64,000 bases of DNA, from positions 3,286,001-3,350,000 of the forward strand of contig NZ_JAPNKC010000001.1 in the NCBI RefSeq assembly GCF_026626705.1, written 5' to 3'. The notes below the pieces were generated by a model. The model was not told where the DNA came from. It did no database searches and was given only the letters and a program-made list of their open reading frames with translations. This DNA is from Pyxidicoccus sp. MSG2. GTDB taxonomy: Bacteria > Myxococcota > Myxococcia > Myxococcales > Myxococcaceae. The position numbers were made by a program, and so were the translations under genes. Within the stretch, counting starts at the first letter, position 1. Each line of letters opens with the position of its first letter. Shown in pieces: positions 1-7,393 of the stretch.

Positions 1-569
1 CGCTCCACGGGAAGGGCCTGGACCTGGTCCACATGGGTCAGCGTCTCCACCAGCGCGTCGAACGCCGCCGCGCCCCCCGCCTCCTCCAGGAAGACCTTGT
101 GCACGGCCGTTCCCGTCGCATCGAAGAACTGGAGGCTGCGCCGCGGCCCGTCCGCCAGGCTCTCACGCAACGCGAGGCCGAAGCGCCAGCGCGACAGGAA
201 GAGGCGCAGGTCGATGTCCGCGTCCAGCACCAGGGCCCGGAGCCCGTGCAGCTCCACGTTGCGCCAGGTGCCCCGCTTCTCGTGGACCGCGTACGCGTTG
301 CGCGTGAGCGACATCACCCGCCCCAGTGACTCCATCCGGGGCAGGAGCACGTCGAAGAGCAGGTCGAGGCGGACGGCGTCCTCGCCAATCCCCGTGGCGA
401 GGAGCTCCGCCTCGCTCACGCCGAGCACTTCCGCGGCATCACGGGTCCGCGTGCGGGGTTGGGATTGTTTCAGCGCCTGCCAGCGCTGGCGCAGGAGGGC
501 GGGCCCGGTCGCCGCGCCCGTGACAGAAGGCTGTTGCACCATGAGGGGCACCTCGGTGTCGGTACGCAT
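1..569 (-). CDS. hmuS: HmuS/HemS-like heme utilisation protein (3' end outside window)
   Basis: Partial: the first 189 codons are present and the gene runs off the left edge. The reading begins MRTDTEVPLMVQQPSV and continues with LRQRWQALKQ, a D-AAEVLGVSEAELLATG segment, then LGRVMSLTRNAYAVHEKRG and LRLFLSRWRFGLAL. These are the landmarks of the HemS/HmuS/ChuS family, cytoplasmic proteins that bind heme from the uptake system and degrade or hand it on. The ATG at 569 shares its A with the TGA of the upstream HmuY-like gene (TGATG), so translation is probably coupled. Its place after a TonB receptor and HmuY-like lipoprotein, in an operon headed by a Fur box, supports heme handling under iron control. 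The family call is from recalled motifs, not a search. Whether it degrades or only carries heme cannot be told from the half that is visible. Confidence 0.82.
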   Translation of the reverse strand, partial: MRTDTEVPLMVQQPSVTGAATGPALLRQRWQALKQSQPRTRTRDAAEVLGVSEAELLATGIGEDAVRLDLLFDVLLPRMESLGRVMSLTRNAYAVHEKRGTWRNVELHGLRALVLDADIDLRLFLSRWRFGLALRESLADGPRRSLQFFDATGTAVHKVFLEEAGGAAAFDALVETLTHVDQVQALPVE

Positions 570-1234
570 CAGCGGGAGCCAGGAGCCGCGTCGACGTGCC
601 CACCCGAGACGGGGCCCGACACCTTTGCCCAGTGCAGCTTCAGCATCGCGGGCGTGCCCGCGTCGTCGTAGTAGGAGAGCAGCTCCACCTTGAAGTACGC
701 GCCCGAGTCCGAGCGCACCACGTAGACGAGCGGCCGCGGACTGAGCTTGTGCGTCGCCGGGTCATAGGCGTACCAGCCGTCCCCCGCCTGGAAGACGGTG
801 TCCGGGTCCGCGCCCACGTCGTCGCCATCCGCCGCGTCGGTGGTGTAGCCGCTCGATGGCGCCTGGGTCACCTGCGCGAACGTCTTGTCGGCGAGCACCG
901 CCACCTGCACTCCGCCAGTGCCACTCACGCCGCCGCGCGAGCGGATGCCGAAGCGCTGGAAGGACAAATCCCAGACGGTGTCCTGCGCCGCATCCACCTG
1001 CTTGCCCAGGTCCAGGTCCAGGCCAATCCACGCCTCCTTGCTCGTCGCGTCCACGGTGGTGGTGAACGAGCCGTCACCGTTGTCCTGGTGGCGCACGTGG
1101 GTGCCGTTCTCCGGCAGTTCCTGCTCGTCACCGGGCGTGGGCTCGAGGTCATCACCACACGCAGTCAACAGCCCCGCCAGCAGCAGGCCTGCGGCACGAC
1201 GGGAGACGCGAGAACGCGGGGAGAAGCGGGACAT
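569..1234 (-). CDS. HmuY-like heme-binding outer-membrane lipoprotein
   Basis: 221 aa. The signal peptide ends in a lipobox (LLTAC, Cys26), so it is a lipoprotein. The mature part has the HmuY-family layout: an early segment 'TTVDATSKEAWIGLDLDLG', 'VWDLSFQRFGIRS' near the middle and a C-terminal 'SGAYFKVELLSYYDDAGTPAMLKLHW' strand pair. HmuY proteins take heme from host or environmental hemoproteins and pass it to a TonB receptor. The start at 1234 has an AAGGAG five bases upstream. The gene lies 29 bp after the TonB receptor gene and its stop overlaps the next start by one base. The heme ligands (two His in Porphyromonas HmuY, Met in others) cannot be assigned by eye, so binding to another porphyrin or siderophore is possible. 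Confidence 0.8.
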   Translation of the reverse strand: MSRFSPRSRVSRRAAGLLLAGLLTACGDDLEPTPGDEQELPENGTHVRHQDNGDGSFTTTVDATSKEAWIGLDLDLGKQVDAAQDTVWDLSFQRFGIRSRGGVSGTGGVQVAVLADKTFAQVTQAPSSGYTTDAADGDDVGADPDTVFQAGDGWYAYDPATHKLSPRPLVYVVRSDSGAYFKVELLSYYDDAGTPAMLKLHWAKVSGPVSGGHVDAAPGSR

Positions 1235-1263
1235 GAAGGCTCCTTCAGGTTTGGGTTGGAACA

Positions 1264-3219
1264 TCACAGGCGGGCGGAGAGCCCGGCCTGGAAGGTGCGA
1301 GGGGGAATGGGCAGGTCCGTGGGATTGCCCGCATCCGCGAGGTTGGTGCCCATGACGAAGAGCTGGAGTTGCTCGCGAAGCCTCCAGCCGACACGGGCGT
1401 CCACGGTGACGTAGGGACGGGCGTCGTAGGGCTCCACCACTCCGTCGCCGTTGGCGTCCGGGTAGAAGGGCCGCGGGCCCACGAGCGCGCCGCGCGCCCA
1501 GGCCTCCACGCCCGACTCGCGGTGGCGCCAGGACACCTGCGCCGTGAGCCGGTGACGGGCCTGTCCCTCCAGCGAGAGCCCGGTGGACTCGGAGCGGCCG
1601 TCGGTGAGGGTGTAGGCCAGCTCGGCGCTGATGCGCCCCGGGAGGCCCTGGCGCACGCCCAGCTCGCCGCCGCGCAGCGTGGCCCGCGCCACGTTGACGT
1701 AGGTGAAGAGCGACTGCTCGCCCCCCTCCTGGAGCGAGACGCCAATCATGTCCCGCAGCGTGTGGTGGAAGGCGCCCACCCAGAGCAGCGACGTGCTGGC
1801 GGGCCGCAGCTCCCCAGACAGCGTCACGCTGCGCGAGCGCTCCGGCCGGAGGTCCGGGTTGCCTCGCACGGCGTAGCCGACGGAGGGGTTCTCGAAGTCG
1901 AGCAGCAGCTCCTGGAAGCCCGGAGCGCGGTAGCCAAAGCCGTAGCCGCCACGCAGCGTGAGCCAGGACAGCGGGTCCACGCGCAGCGCCAGCCGGGGCG
2001 TGACGACCGAGCCGAACTGCGTGTCCGTGTCCACGCGAGCGCTGGGGACGAGCACCAGCCCCGGGCCCGTCGCCACCGTCCAACTGTCCTGCGCGTACAC
2101 GGAGCCTCGGGCCCGCCTTCCGCGCCCCGTCTCCAGCCGGTCCGACGACAGCCACTCGCCCAGCAGCTCCGCGCCCGCCACCATCACGTGGCGCGCATGG
2201 GGCCGGGCGTCGAGCTGCGCGCCCAGCCGTCCCTGCTGGTCGCGCGTGTCCTCCACCGTGTCCAGCGCGGACGAGCGCCGCTGGTCCCTCAGGTAGCGCC
2301 GGTCGAACCAGGCATACGCGGCGTCCGCGCGCAGCGTCGCGCCGCTGCCCAGGGTCCACGAGGGTGCCAGCCGCGCGGAGACGGAGTCATCCCGGCTCGC
2401 GCGGTCGAAGATGGCGCCCGCGACACCCAGGTCCACGCCCCGCTGCGTGCGCCGCGCGAAGGATGCGCTCCCCTCCAGCGCGCCGCCGCCGGTACGCAGG
2501 TCACCCTTCGCGGAGACGTCGAAGCCCTCAATGCTGCTGCCCGTGGTGCCCACGTCCGCGGGGTCCAAGTCGTAGGCGTCCGCCCGCTGCAGGCCGCCGC
2601 TGAGCCTCACGCCCCAGCCGTCGCCCCGTGCCTCGCCCGTGCCGTCCAGCTCCAGCCGGCTCAAGCTTCCGTAGGATGCGCGCAGCTCCGCGCCCAGGGG
2701 CCGCCGCGCGCGCCGGGTGATGAGATTCACGACGCCAGCCACCGCGTCGCTGCCGTAGAGCGCCGACGAGGGCCCCTTGACGATTTCCACCTGCTCGACG
2801 TCTTCCAGCGACAGCCGGGACAGGTCCACGCCGCCGGCCACGCGCCCGGCGACGCGCTCGCCATCCACCAGAACCAGCACGTACTCGGACCCGAGCCCCT
2901 GAATCTGGAGCGTCGCCCCGGAGAAGGAGTGCACCACCTCCAGGCCCGGGTGCGCCGCGAGCAGCTCCGCCGCGTTGCGCGCTCCGCTCAGCAGGATGTC
3001 CGCGCGGGTGATGACCTCCGTGGCCACCGGCGTCTCGCCCAGCCGCTCCGCCGTGCGCGAGGCCGTCACCACCGTCTGCTGCGCGGCGGGCCCGTCCGCC
3101 TCGACGTCGACCCCGGGCACGGGCACGGGCACGCCGCCATCCGCATCCGGCGGGGCCTCGCCCCACGCCGCCAGCGGCAGGACACACGTCAGGATGAGAA
3201 GACACCCGCGCCAGGACAT
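1264..3219 (-). CDS. TonB-dependent outer-membrane receptor (probable heme receptor)
   Basis: 651 aa. A signal peptide covers about residues 1-20. The plug domain (about 45-160) carries the hallmarks VVTASRTAERLGETPV, NAAELLAAHPGLEVV, LVLVDGERVAG, and VEIVKGPSSALYGSDAVAGVVNLITR. The rest is the beta barrel, ending in the alternating, aromatic-containing FQAGLSARL. A FRAP/NPDL box typical of heme receptors is suggested by 'GYGFGYRAPGFQELL' followed by 'GNPDLRPERSRS'. It would import heme or an iron chelate using TonB/ExbBD energy. The ATG at 3219 has GGAGG seven bases upstream. It is the second gene of the Fur-box operon and precedes HmuY- and HmuS-like genes, which makes heme the likely substrate. 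No TonB/ExbBD or ABC permease genes are visible in the window. Confidence 0.9.
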   Translation of the reverse strand: MSWRGCLLILTCVLPLAAWGEAPPDADGGVPVPVPGVDVEADGPAAQQTVVTASRTAERLGETPVATEVITRADILLSGARNAAELLAAHPGLEVVHSFSGATLQIQGLGSEYVLVLVDGERVAGRVAGGVDLSRLSLEDVEQVEIVKGPSSALYGSDAVAGVVNLITRRARRPLGAELRASYGSLSRLELDGTGEARGDGWGVRLSGGLQRADAYDLDPADVGTTGSSIEGFDVSAKGDLRTGGGALEGSASFARRTQRGVDLGVAGAIFDRASRDDSVSARLAPSWTLGSGATLRADAAYAWFDRRYLRDQRRSSALDTVEDTRDQQGRLGAQLDARPHARHVMVAGAELLGEWLSSDRLETGRGRRARGSVYAQDSWTVATGPGLVLVPSARVDTDTQFGSVVTPRLALRVDPLSWLTLRGGYGFGYRAPGFQELLLDFENPSVGYAVRGNPDLRPERSRSVTLSGELRPASTSLLWVGAFHHTLRDMIGVSLQEGGEQSLFTYVNVARATLRGGELGVRQGLPGRISAELAYTLTDGRSESTGLSLEGQARHRLTAQVSWRHRESGVEAWARGALVGPRPFYPDANGDGVVEPYDARPYVTVDARVGWRLREQLQLFVMGTNLADAGNPTDLPIPPRTFQAGLSARL

Positions 3220-3314
3220 ACCGCGTCCTCCGGCTCACGGCCGGCGGGCCTCCCGTGGGAGACCCCGTAGGGCGCTGGGCTCAAGGGCCTCGGGCCTCAG
3301 GAAAGACACTGCTT

Positions 3315-3333
3315 CCGGGCCCGGGAGGCCCGG
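3315..3333 (-). terminator. GC-rich hairpin between Com-like gene and TonB receptor gene
   Basis: Perfect 7-bp stem (3315-3321 with 3327-3333) and 5-base loop, 13 bases after the Com-like stop and about 95 bases before the receptor start. There is no U tract. It could be a partial terminator, an attenuator or an mRNA-stabilising processing signal that sets the ratio of the first gene to the rest. Confidence 0.3.
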
Positions 3334-3346
3334 CTACCGCACGGAC

Positions 3347-3532
3347 TCAGCGACCTTCGCCACGCCCGCCTTCCACCCCGCCCTCCGGCCCCCGCTCCAA
3401 CGGCACCACGAGCGTGCGGTGGCACCGCCGGCACTTCAGCTCCACGCCCCCGGGCACCAGCCGCGCCAGGAGGCTGCCGCACAGACACCGCAGCTCCCCT
3501 TCTCCGCCCTCTGGCTGGCATCCCTCGCGCAT
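3347..3532 (-). CDS. Small Com-like zinc-ribbon protein, first gene of heme operon
   Basis: 61 aa. The core reads LRCLCGSLLARLV-GGVELKCRRCHRT. Four cysteines (16, 18, 34, 37) are arranged CxC-15-CxxC, as in the small Com zinc-finger family known from phage Mu, where Com is a translational regulator binding mRNA. Residues after about 45 are Gly/Glu-rich and probably disordered. The ATG at 3532 was chosen because GGAG lies five bases upstream and because the in-frame ATG at 3601 lies upstream of the Fur box and its promoter. It sits directly behind the Fur box and before the TonB receptor gene, so it is probably made when iron is low. Its role is unknown: RNA or DNA binding, or metal sensing, are all guesses. 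Confidence 0.65.
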   Translation of the reverse strand: MREGCQPEGGEGELRCLCGSLLARLVPGGVELKCRRCHRTLVVPLERGPEGGVEGGRGEGR

Positions 3533-3562
3533 CGCGGCTCCGTGGCTCGAAACGGCGCAGAC

Positions 3563-3581
3563 GATATTGATACTGATTATC
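3563..3581 (-). promoter_or_regulatory. Fur box in promoter of heme-uptake operon
   Basis: The 19-mer GATATTGATACTGATTATC matches the classical Fur consensus at 16 of 19 positions. On the minus strand a TTGACT (3589-3584) and TATCGT (3566-3561), 17 bases apart, could be the -35 and -10, which puts the box inside the promoter. Fur with Fe2+ would block transcription of the Com-like, receptor, HmuY and HmuS genes. The stretch is also clearly more AT-rich than the surrounding DNA. Confidence 0.85.
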
Positions 3582-3633
3582 AGAGTCAACCACCAACCCA
3601 CACCGGGCTCCTGGAGAACGGAGGCGGGGTGGA

Positions 3634-4272
3634 TCAGTGCACCTTGGCGCGGGCCTGCGCTTCACGGGCCGCGCGGGACTTGCGCGTCACCATGCGGGCG
3701 ATGCCGTAGTAGAGCTGGTCCTCGGTGTACACGCGGCGCACGCGGCGGTAGGTGCCGGGGACGTAGGCGGAGCCGGGACGCTCCAGCCACTGGAGGACGC
3801 GCACCTCGCCGGTGTGGGCCAGCTCGGTGAGCAGCTCCGGCGGGCACAGCTTGAGGTAGCGGCGCACCAGCGGCCCGAGCTTGCGCGAGAAGGCCTTGCC
3901 CAGCACCGCGTGGCGCCGGCCGGAGTGCAGCGTCCCGTCGAAGCGGCGCGACAGGTGGAAGAGCTCGTGCAGCACCGTCTCCACCCGGGCCTGCGCGGTG
4001 GAGGCGCGGAAGAAGAGGGGCCGCAGGGTGATGCAGTAGAGCATCCGCTTGCCGCGAATCCGGATGATGGGCTTGCGGCGACCGGTGCGGTCCACGCTCT
4101 TCCCACCCCGGAAGCACAGCGGCTTCACGGTGCCGCGGGAGGCCCGGCGCGCCTCGCCAGCCACCACCAGGATGCGGCCCGGCTTCACATGGCCGAACTC
4201 CGGCATCTTCGCCGCGATGTCCCGGATGAGGGTGCGGAGCGTCTTGTTGAAGTTGGGGCGGCGTCGGGCCAC
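3634..4272 (-). CDS. Putative zinc metallopeptidase (HExxH)
   Basis: 212 aa from a GTG at 4272. The motif VLHELFHLS gives His102, Glu103 and His106, the zinc-binding and catalytic triad of an HExxH peptidase. His116 and His121 shortly after are candidates for the third ligand, as in phage-type and SprT-like metallopeptidases. The N-terminal part is basic (RRRPNFNKTL) with no signal peptide, so the protein is probably cytoplasmic. The C-terminal part is Arg/Lys-rich (MVTRKSRAAREAQARAK) and may bind nucleic acid. The start is uncertain: an in-frame ATG at 4341 would overlap the divergent lipoprotein gene start. Substrate unknown. It stands alone, transcribed away from the lipoprotein-aat pair. 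Confidence 0.65.
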   Translation of the reverse strand: MARRRPNFNKTLRTLIRDIAAKMPEFGHVKPGRILVVAGEARRASRGTVKPLCFRGGKSVDRTGRRKPIIRIRGKRMLYCITLRPLFFRASTAQARVETVLHELFHLSRRFDGTLHSGRRHAVLGKAFSRKLGPLVRRYLKLCPPELLTELAHTGEVRVLQWLERPGSAYVPGTYRRVRRVYTEDQLYYGIARMVTRKSRAAREAQARAKVH

Positions 4273-4327
4273 GAGTGGTGGACAGTCTAGCGGAAAAGTC
4301 CTTGGGTCGGTCCCCAGGGTGGCCACA

Positions 4328-5170
4328 ATGTCTAACGTCATGCGCTCGACTTCGCCCCTCTTCCTGCTGTCCGCCCTGCTCACCCTGGGCCTGGGGTGTG
4401 CCTCGGCTCCCACGAAACCCTCGGGCCCGGCCGTGCTCACCTCCCAGGAGACCACCGTCCTCTCCCAGGGCCTCACCGAGGCCGCCGTGCGCTACCGCGC
4501 CCAGGTGGCCAGCCCCGCCCCCGCCGTGGTGGAGCGGGCGGACTACGAGCTCGTCTCGGACGGCCAGGTGGTGAAGACGGGCAGCGCGAAGCTGGACGTG
4601 CGGCTGGTGCCGGGCGTGCCCGCGGACGTCTCCTTCGACGAGCGCGCCCCCTATGTGAAGAGCCCCGAGGACCTCGCCCGGCTGAGCACCCAGGGCGGCA
4701 CGCTGCTGCTCGCGCTGCGGGGCACGCTGGTGGTGCGCTCGGGAGACCAGGAGGAGAAGGTCCCCTTCGCCGCCAGCCGCGCGGCCCGCGTGCCCCGCCT
4801 GCCCACCGTGGTGGTGGCGGAGCTGGACGGCGCGCGCTACTCGCCCGAGGAGGTCCAGATCAACCTCCGTCTGGGTGTGCACAACCCCAATCCCTTCCCG
4901 CTGAAGTTGGAGGGACTGAGTTTCCAGGTCTCCGTGGCGGGGAAGAGCCTGGAGACGGGGACGCTCGCCCAGGCGGACAGTGTGGATGCGTCCGCCACGG
5001 GGGTGTACCCGGTAGAGGTGGCGGTGACGCGGGACACGTACGGCCCGGAGGTGAAGGCGCTCATCTCCAAGGGTGTGCTGCCCTATGGGGTGACGGGCGA
5101 GCTGACCGCGCCGCTGATGCGCGTGCCCTACTCGCTGTCCGGTGAGGTGAAGCTGAACGTGTCCCGGTAG
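4328..5170 (+). CDS. LEA14-like (type 2 LEA / WHy domain) lipoprotein
   Basis: 280 aa. The signal peptide ends LLTLGLGC, with lipid-anchored Cys24. Two repeats of a WHy-like immunoglobulin-type domain are visible. The second is clearer: 'VNLRLGVHNPNPFPLKLEGLSFQVSVAGKSLETG', where the N-P-N-P-F-P and G-xx-V motifs are typical. The bacterial family is linked to desiccation or stress protection and envelope stability, but no biochemical role is established. The ATG at 4328 was chosen over 4340 because an AGGGTGG lies just upstream. It lies 12 bp before aat and probably shares its transcript. A second, shorter LEA-type lipoprotein is at 9626-10105. Confidence 0.75.
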   Translation: MSNVMRSTSPLFLLSALLTLGLGCASAPTKPSGPAVLTSQETTVLSQGLTEAAVRYRAQVASPAPAVVERADYELVSDGQVVKTGSAKLDVRLVPGVPADVSFDERAPYVKSPEDLARLSTQGGTLLLALRGTLVVRSGDQEEKVPFAASRAARVPRLPTVVVAELDGARYSPEEVQINLRLGVHNPNPFPLKLEGLSFQVSVAGKSLETGTLAQADSVDASATGVYPVEVAVTRDTYGPEVKALISKGVLPYGVTGELTAPLMRVPYSLSGEVKLNVSR

Positions 5171-5182
5171 AATGCCGCGCGC

Positions 5183-5887
5183 GTGCCCATCTACCTTCTG
5201 AGTGACGAGCACCCGGAGCTGTTCCCTCCTCCGGAGCGTGCCGACAAGAGCGGCGTGCTCGCGGTGGGAGGCGACTTGCGGCCGGAGCGGCTGCTCGCCG
5301 CGTACTCGCGCGGCATCTTCCCCTGGTACAGCGAGGGGGACCCCATCCTCTGGCACTCGCCGGACCCGCGCTTCGTGTTGGAGCCGGACCGGCTGCACGT
5401 GGGGCGCTCGCTGCGCAAGACGATGGCCCGCGGCGACTACGAGGTGCGCTACGACACGGCCTTCGCGCGCGTCATCGAGGAATGCGGCCGCGCGCCGCGC
5501 CCCGGCCAGAACGGCACGTGGATTACCGACGAGATGCTGCGCGCCTACGTCACGCTGCACGAGCTGGGCTTCGCGCACTCGGTGGAGGCGTGGGCGGAAG
5601 GCGAGCTGAAGGGCGGCCTGTACGGCGTGTCCCTGGGCGCGGTCTTCTACGGGGAGAGCATGTTCGCGCTGGCGCCGGACGCGTCGAAGGTGGCCTTCGT
5701 CGCGTCGGTGGAGCGCTTCAAGTCGTGGGGCTTCCAGCTCGTCGACTGCCAGGTGGAGACCGAGCACCTCGCGCGCTTCGGCGCGGAGCAGTGGCCGCGA
5801 AAGCGCTTCCTCGCGGCGCTCGCCCGCGCGCTGAAGGAGCCCACCCGCCGTGGGAAGTGGACGGACCCGGCGCCGACGCCGGCCTGA
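5183..5887 (+). CDS. aat: Leucyl/phenylalanyl-tRNA-protein transferase
   Basis: 234 aa, GTG start. The sequence is a full-length Aat: FPPPERADKSGVLAVGGDL, LLAAYSRGIFPWYSEGDPILWHSPDPR, TWITDEMLRAY, and GGLYGVSLGAVFYGESMFAL are the family signatures. Aat moves Leu or Phe from tRNA to the N-terminal Arg or Lys of proteins, marking them for the ClpS/ClpAP N-degron pathway. It acts in the cytoplasm. It starts 12 bp after a lipoprotein gene with no own promoter evident, and ends 18 bp before a convergent small gene. clpS and clpA are not in the window. Confidence 0.96.
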   Translation: MPIYLLSDEHPELFPPPERADKSGVLAVGGDLRPERLLAAYSRGIFPWYSEGDPILWHSPDPRFVLEPDRLHVGRSLRKTMARGDYEVRYDTAFARVIEECGRAPRPGQNGTWITDEMLRAYVTLHELGFAHSVEAWAEGELKGGLYGVSLGAVFYGESMFALAPDASKVAFVASVERFKSWGFQLVDCQVETEHLARFGAEQWPRKRFLAALARALKEPTRRGKWTDPAPTPA

Positions 5888-5905
5888 GCGCCGCCGCGCG
5901 CGGCC

Positions 5906-6208
5906 TCAGTGCCCGGACGCGGCGGACGCGGTGATTTCCTCGGTCATCTGCCAGGTGAAGGCGAAGGGGACCCTGGAGCGCGCCGCGCCGGGCGTCCCCA
6001 CCGTGAGCCTGCGCGCCTGAGCAGCCCGCCAGCCGAGCACCCCCAGGGAAGCCAGCCCCAGGAGCACGGGGACGACGGTGCGCGCACGCAGGCCCCGCGG
6101 CCGGGGCGCACCCAGCCCACAGGCGGAGACCGTCAGCAGGAGGGGAACGGGGAGCCGGCTCGAACCGAGCCAGGCACGAAGCTTCGCGGGGAGGGAGAGG
6201 GGGCTCAT
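5906..6208 (-). CDS. Small hypothetical membrane protein
   Basis: 100 aa, not recognised. Two hydrophobic stretches are visible: about residues 18-33 (SRLPVPLLLTVSACGLG) and about 43-60 (ARTVVPVLLGLASLGVLGW). A short polar C-terminal part follows, ending FTWQMTEEITASAASGH. The start ATG at 6208 is preceded by GGGAG (upstream on the minus strand: CTCCCTCTCCCC in the plus text), and no other good start is near. It converges with aat, leaving 18 bp. A spurious reading in GC-rich DNA cannot be excluded. Confidence 0.45.
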   Translation of the reverse strand: MSPLSLPAKLRAWLGSSRLPVPLLLTVSACGLGAPRPRGLRARTVVPVLLGLASLGVLGWRAAQARRLTVGTPGAARSRVPFAFTWQMTEEITASAASGH

Positions 6209-6315
6209 GGCCCTCAACGGTAGGGCGTGTGCCTGGACCTGGCGGGCCCGGCACGCGAGCCCGGCCGTGGCCCATGCGGTGGAGCAGGCCGTCGCGAGGC
6301 CGCGAGCCCCGCGCC

Positions 6316-7314
6316 TCACCGCCGCCTGCACGGAGACAGCGTGCGCTTCGCCGTGAGGAGGTCCTCCTCGGAGGGGCTGCCGTAGCGCACGGACTTCGGC
6401 GCCGCCTTCAGCTTCGCCACGTCGTGCACGTAGACGACGCCCAGGTTGCGGCTGAGCACGGTGCGCAGGCCGGTGCTGTCGTACAGCGCGCCGAAGAAGG
6501 CGCCGCCGGACTTGAGTTGCATCGGCGCCATCGCGCCGGGCGGACGCAGCAGCAGAATCGAGAAGTCCTCCGTGTGCCAGTCACACGGGTTCTTCTTCCC
6601 CTTGCGCTCCATCCACGACACCGTGAGGTCCGTCACCGCGCTGCCGTCATCCCACCGGCTGCCGAAGCTCTCCCAGAGCCGCACGCACTCGGGGGCCTCG
6701 CAGTCGCGCGAGGGCACGAAGTCCATCACCTCCAGCGGCATCCCCACGCCCTGGCGCCCCGTCTCGTTGTCGTTCGCCCGGCGCAGCTTGCACCCGGTGG
6801 GCGCGTCCTTCTGGCGCACCGCCACCGGCGTGCCGGACAGCCGGCCCGGAGGCAGCAAATCGCACCCCACCTCCAGCTCCGCCATGAGGTACGTCTTGCG
6901 GTCCTCGTCCGTGCCCATGCGCACCGCCCACCACGTGGTGGGCACCGCGCGGCACGGCGCCGTGTCCGCCTTGCCGAACACCCACAGCGGCACGGCCGGG
7001 TCCGGCGCGCCCAGCTTGCGCACCTCCTCCGGCGGCACCAGCTTCACGCCGGCACGGTCGGCCTCGCCGCCCCGGAAGAAGGTGTCCTTCGCCGGGGGGA
7101 TGACGGCCTGGTGTGCCAGCCAGCCCGAGCCGGCCAGCCCCACCAGCGTGCGCGAGGTGAAGGGCACCACGTCCGGCTTCGCCGGGCAGCCCCGCTCCGC
7201 CTCCTCCATGGGGACGACCCTCGCCTCGCCATCATCCTGCGCGAGCGCGCCCAGGGGCGTGAGTAGCGACAGGCCCAGCACCAGCGCCTGCGAAGTCAGC
7301 CGGACCACGGACAT
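6316..7314 (-). CDS. Hypothetical secreted protein
   Basis: 332 aa, family not recognised. A clear signal peptide (LTSQALVLGLSLLTPLGALAQ) is followed by a mature domain with several cysteines (in ERGCPAKP, APCRAVP, VGCDLLP, TGCKLRR, DCEAPEC, NPCDWH, LSPCRRR) that may form disulfides outside the cytoplasm. Recognisable stretches include 'TSRTLVGLAGSGWLAHQAVIPP' and 'DLTVSWMERKGKKNPCDWHTEDFSILLLR'. Two ATGs lie together (7317 and 7314); AAGGAG is four bases before the first and seven before the second, so I prefer 7314. It may share a transcript with the gene at 7394-8167, from which it is separated by 79 bp. Confidence 0.7.
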   Translation of the reverse strand: MSVVRLTSQALVLGLSLLTPLGALAQDDGEARVVPMEEAERGCPAKPDVVPFTSRTLVGLAGSGWLAHQAVIPPAKDTFFRGGEADRAGVKLVPPEEVRKLGAPDPAVPLWVFGKADTAPCRAVPTTWWAVRMGTDEDRKTYLMAELEVGCDLLPPGRLSGTPVAVRQKDAPTGCKLRRANDNETGRQGVGMPLEVMDFVPSRDCEAPECVRLWESFGSRWDDGSAVTDLTVSWMERKGKKNPCDWHTEDFSILLLRPPGAMAPMQLKSGGAFFGALYDSTGLRTVLSRNLGVVYVHDVAKLKAAPKSVRYGSPSEEDLLTAKRTLSPCRRR

Positions 7315-7393
7315 CATCGAGCTCCTTCCCTCGGAGTAGATGCCCGCCGTCATACCTCAAGATGACCACGCGCAAGCAGCGCGCGCACCGCGC

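Noticed and set aside
3220..3346. Possible cobalamin riboswitch before the TonB receptor gene
   Set aside because: No B12-box or matching core could be found; the Fur box explains the control.
3662..5767. 701-codon minus-strand frame over aat and the lipoprotein gene
   Set aside because: Antisense shadow; the opposite strand holds clear Aat and lipoprotein signatures.
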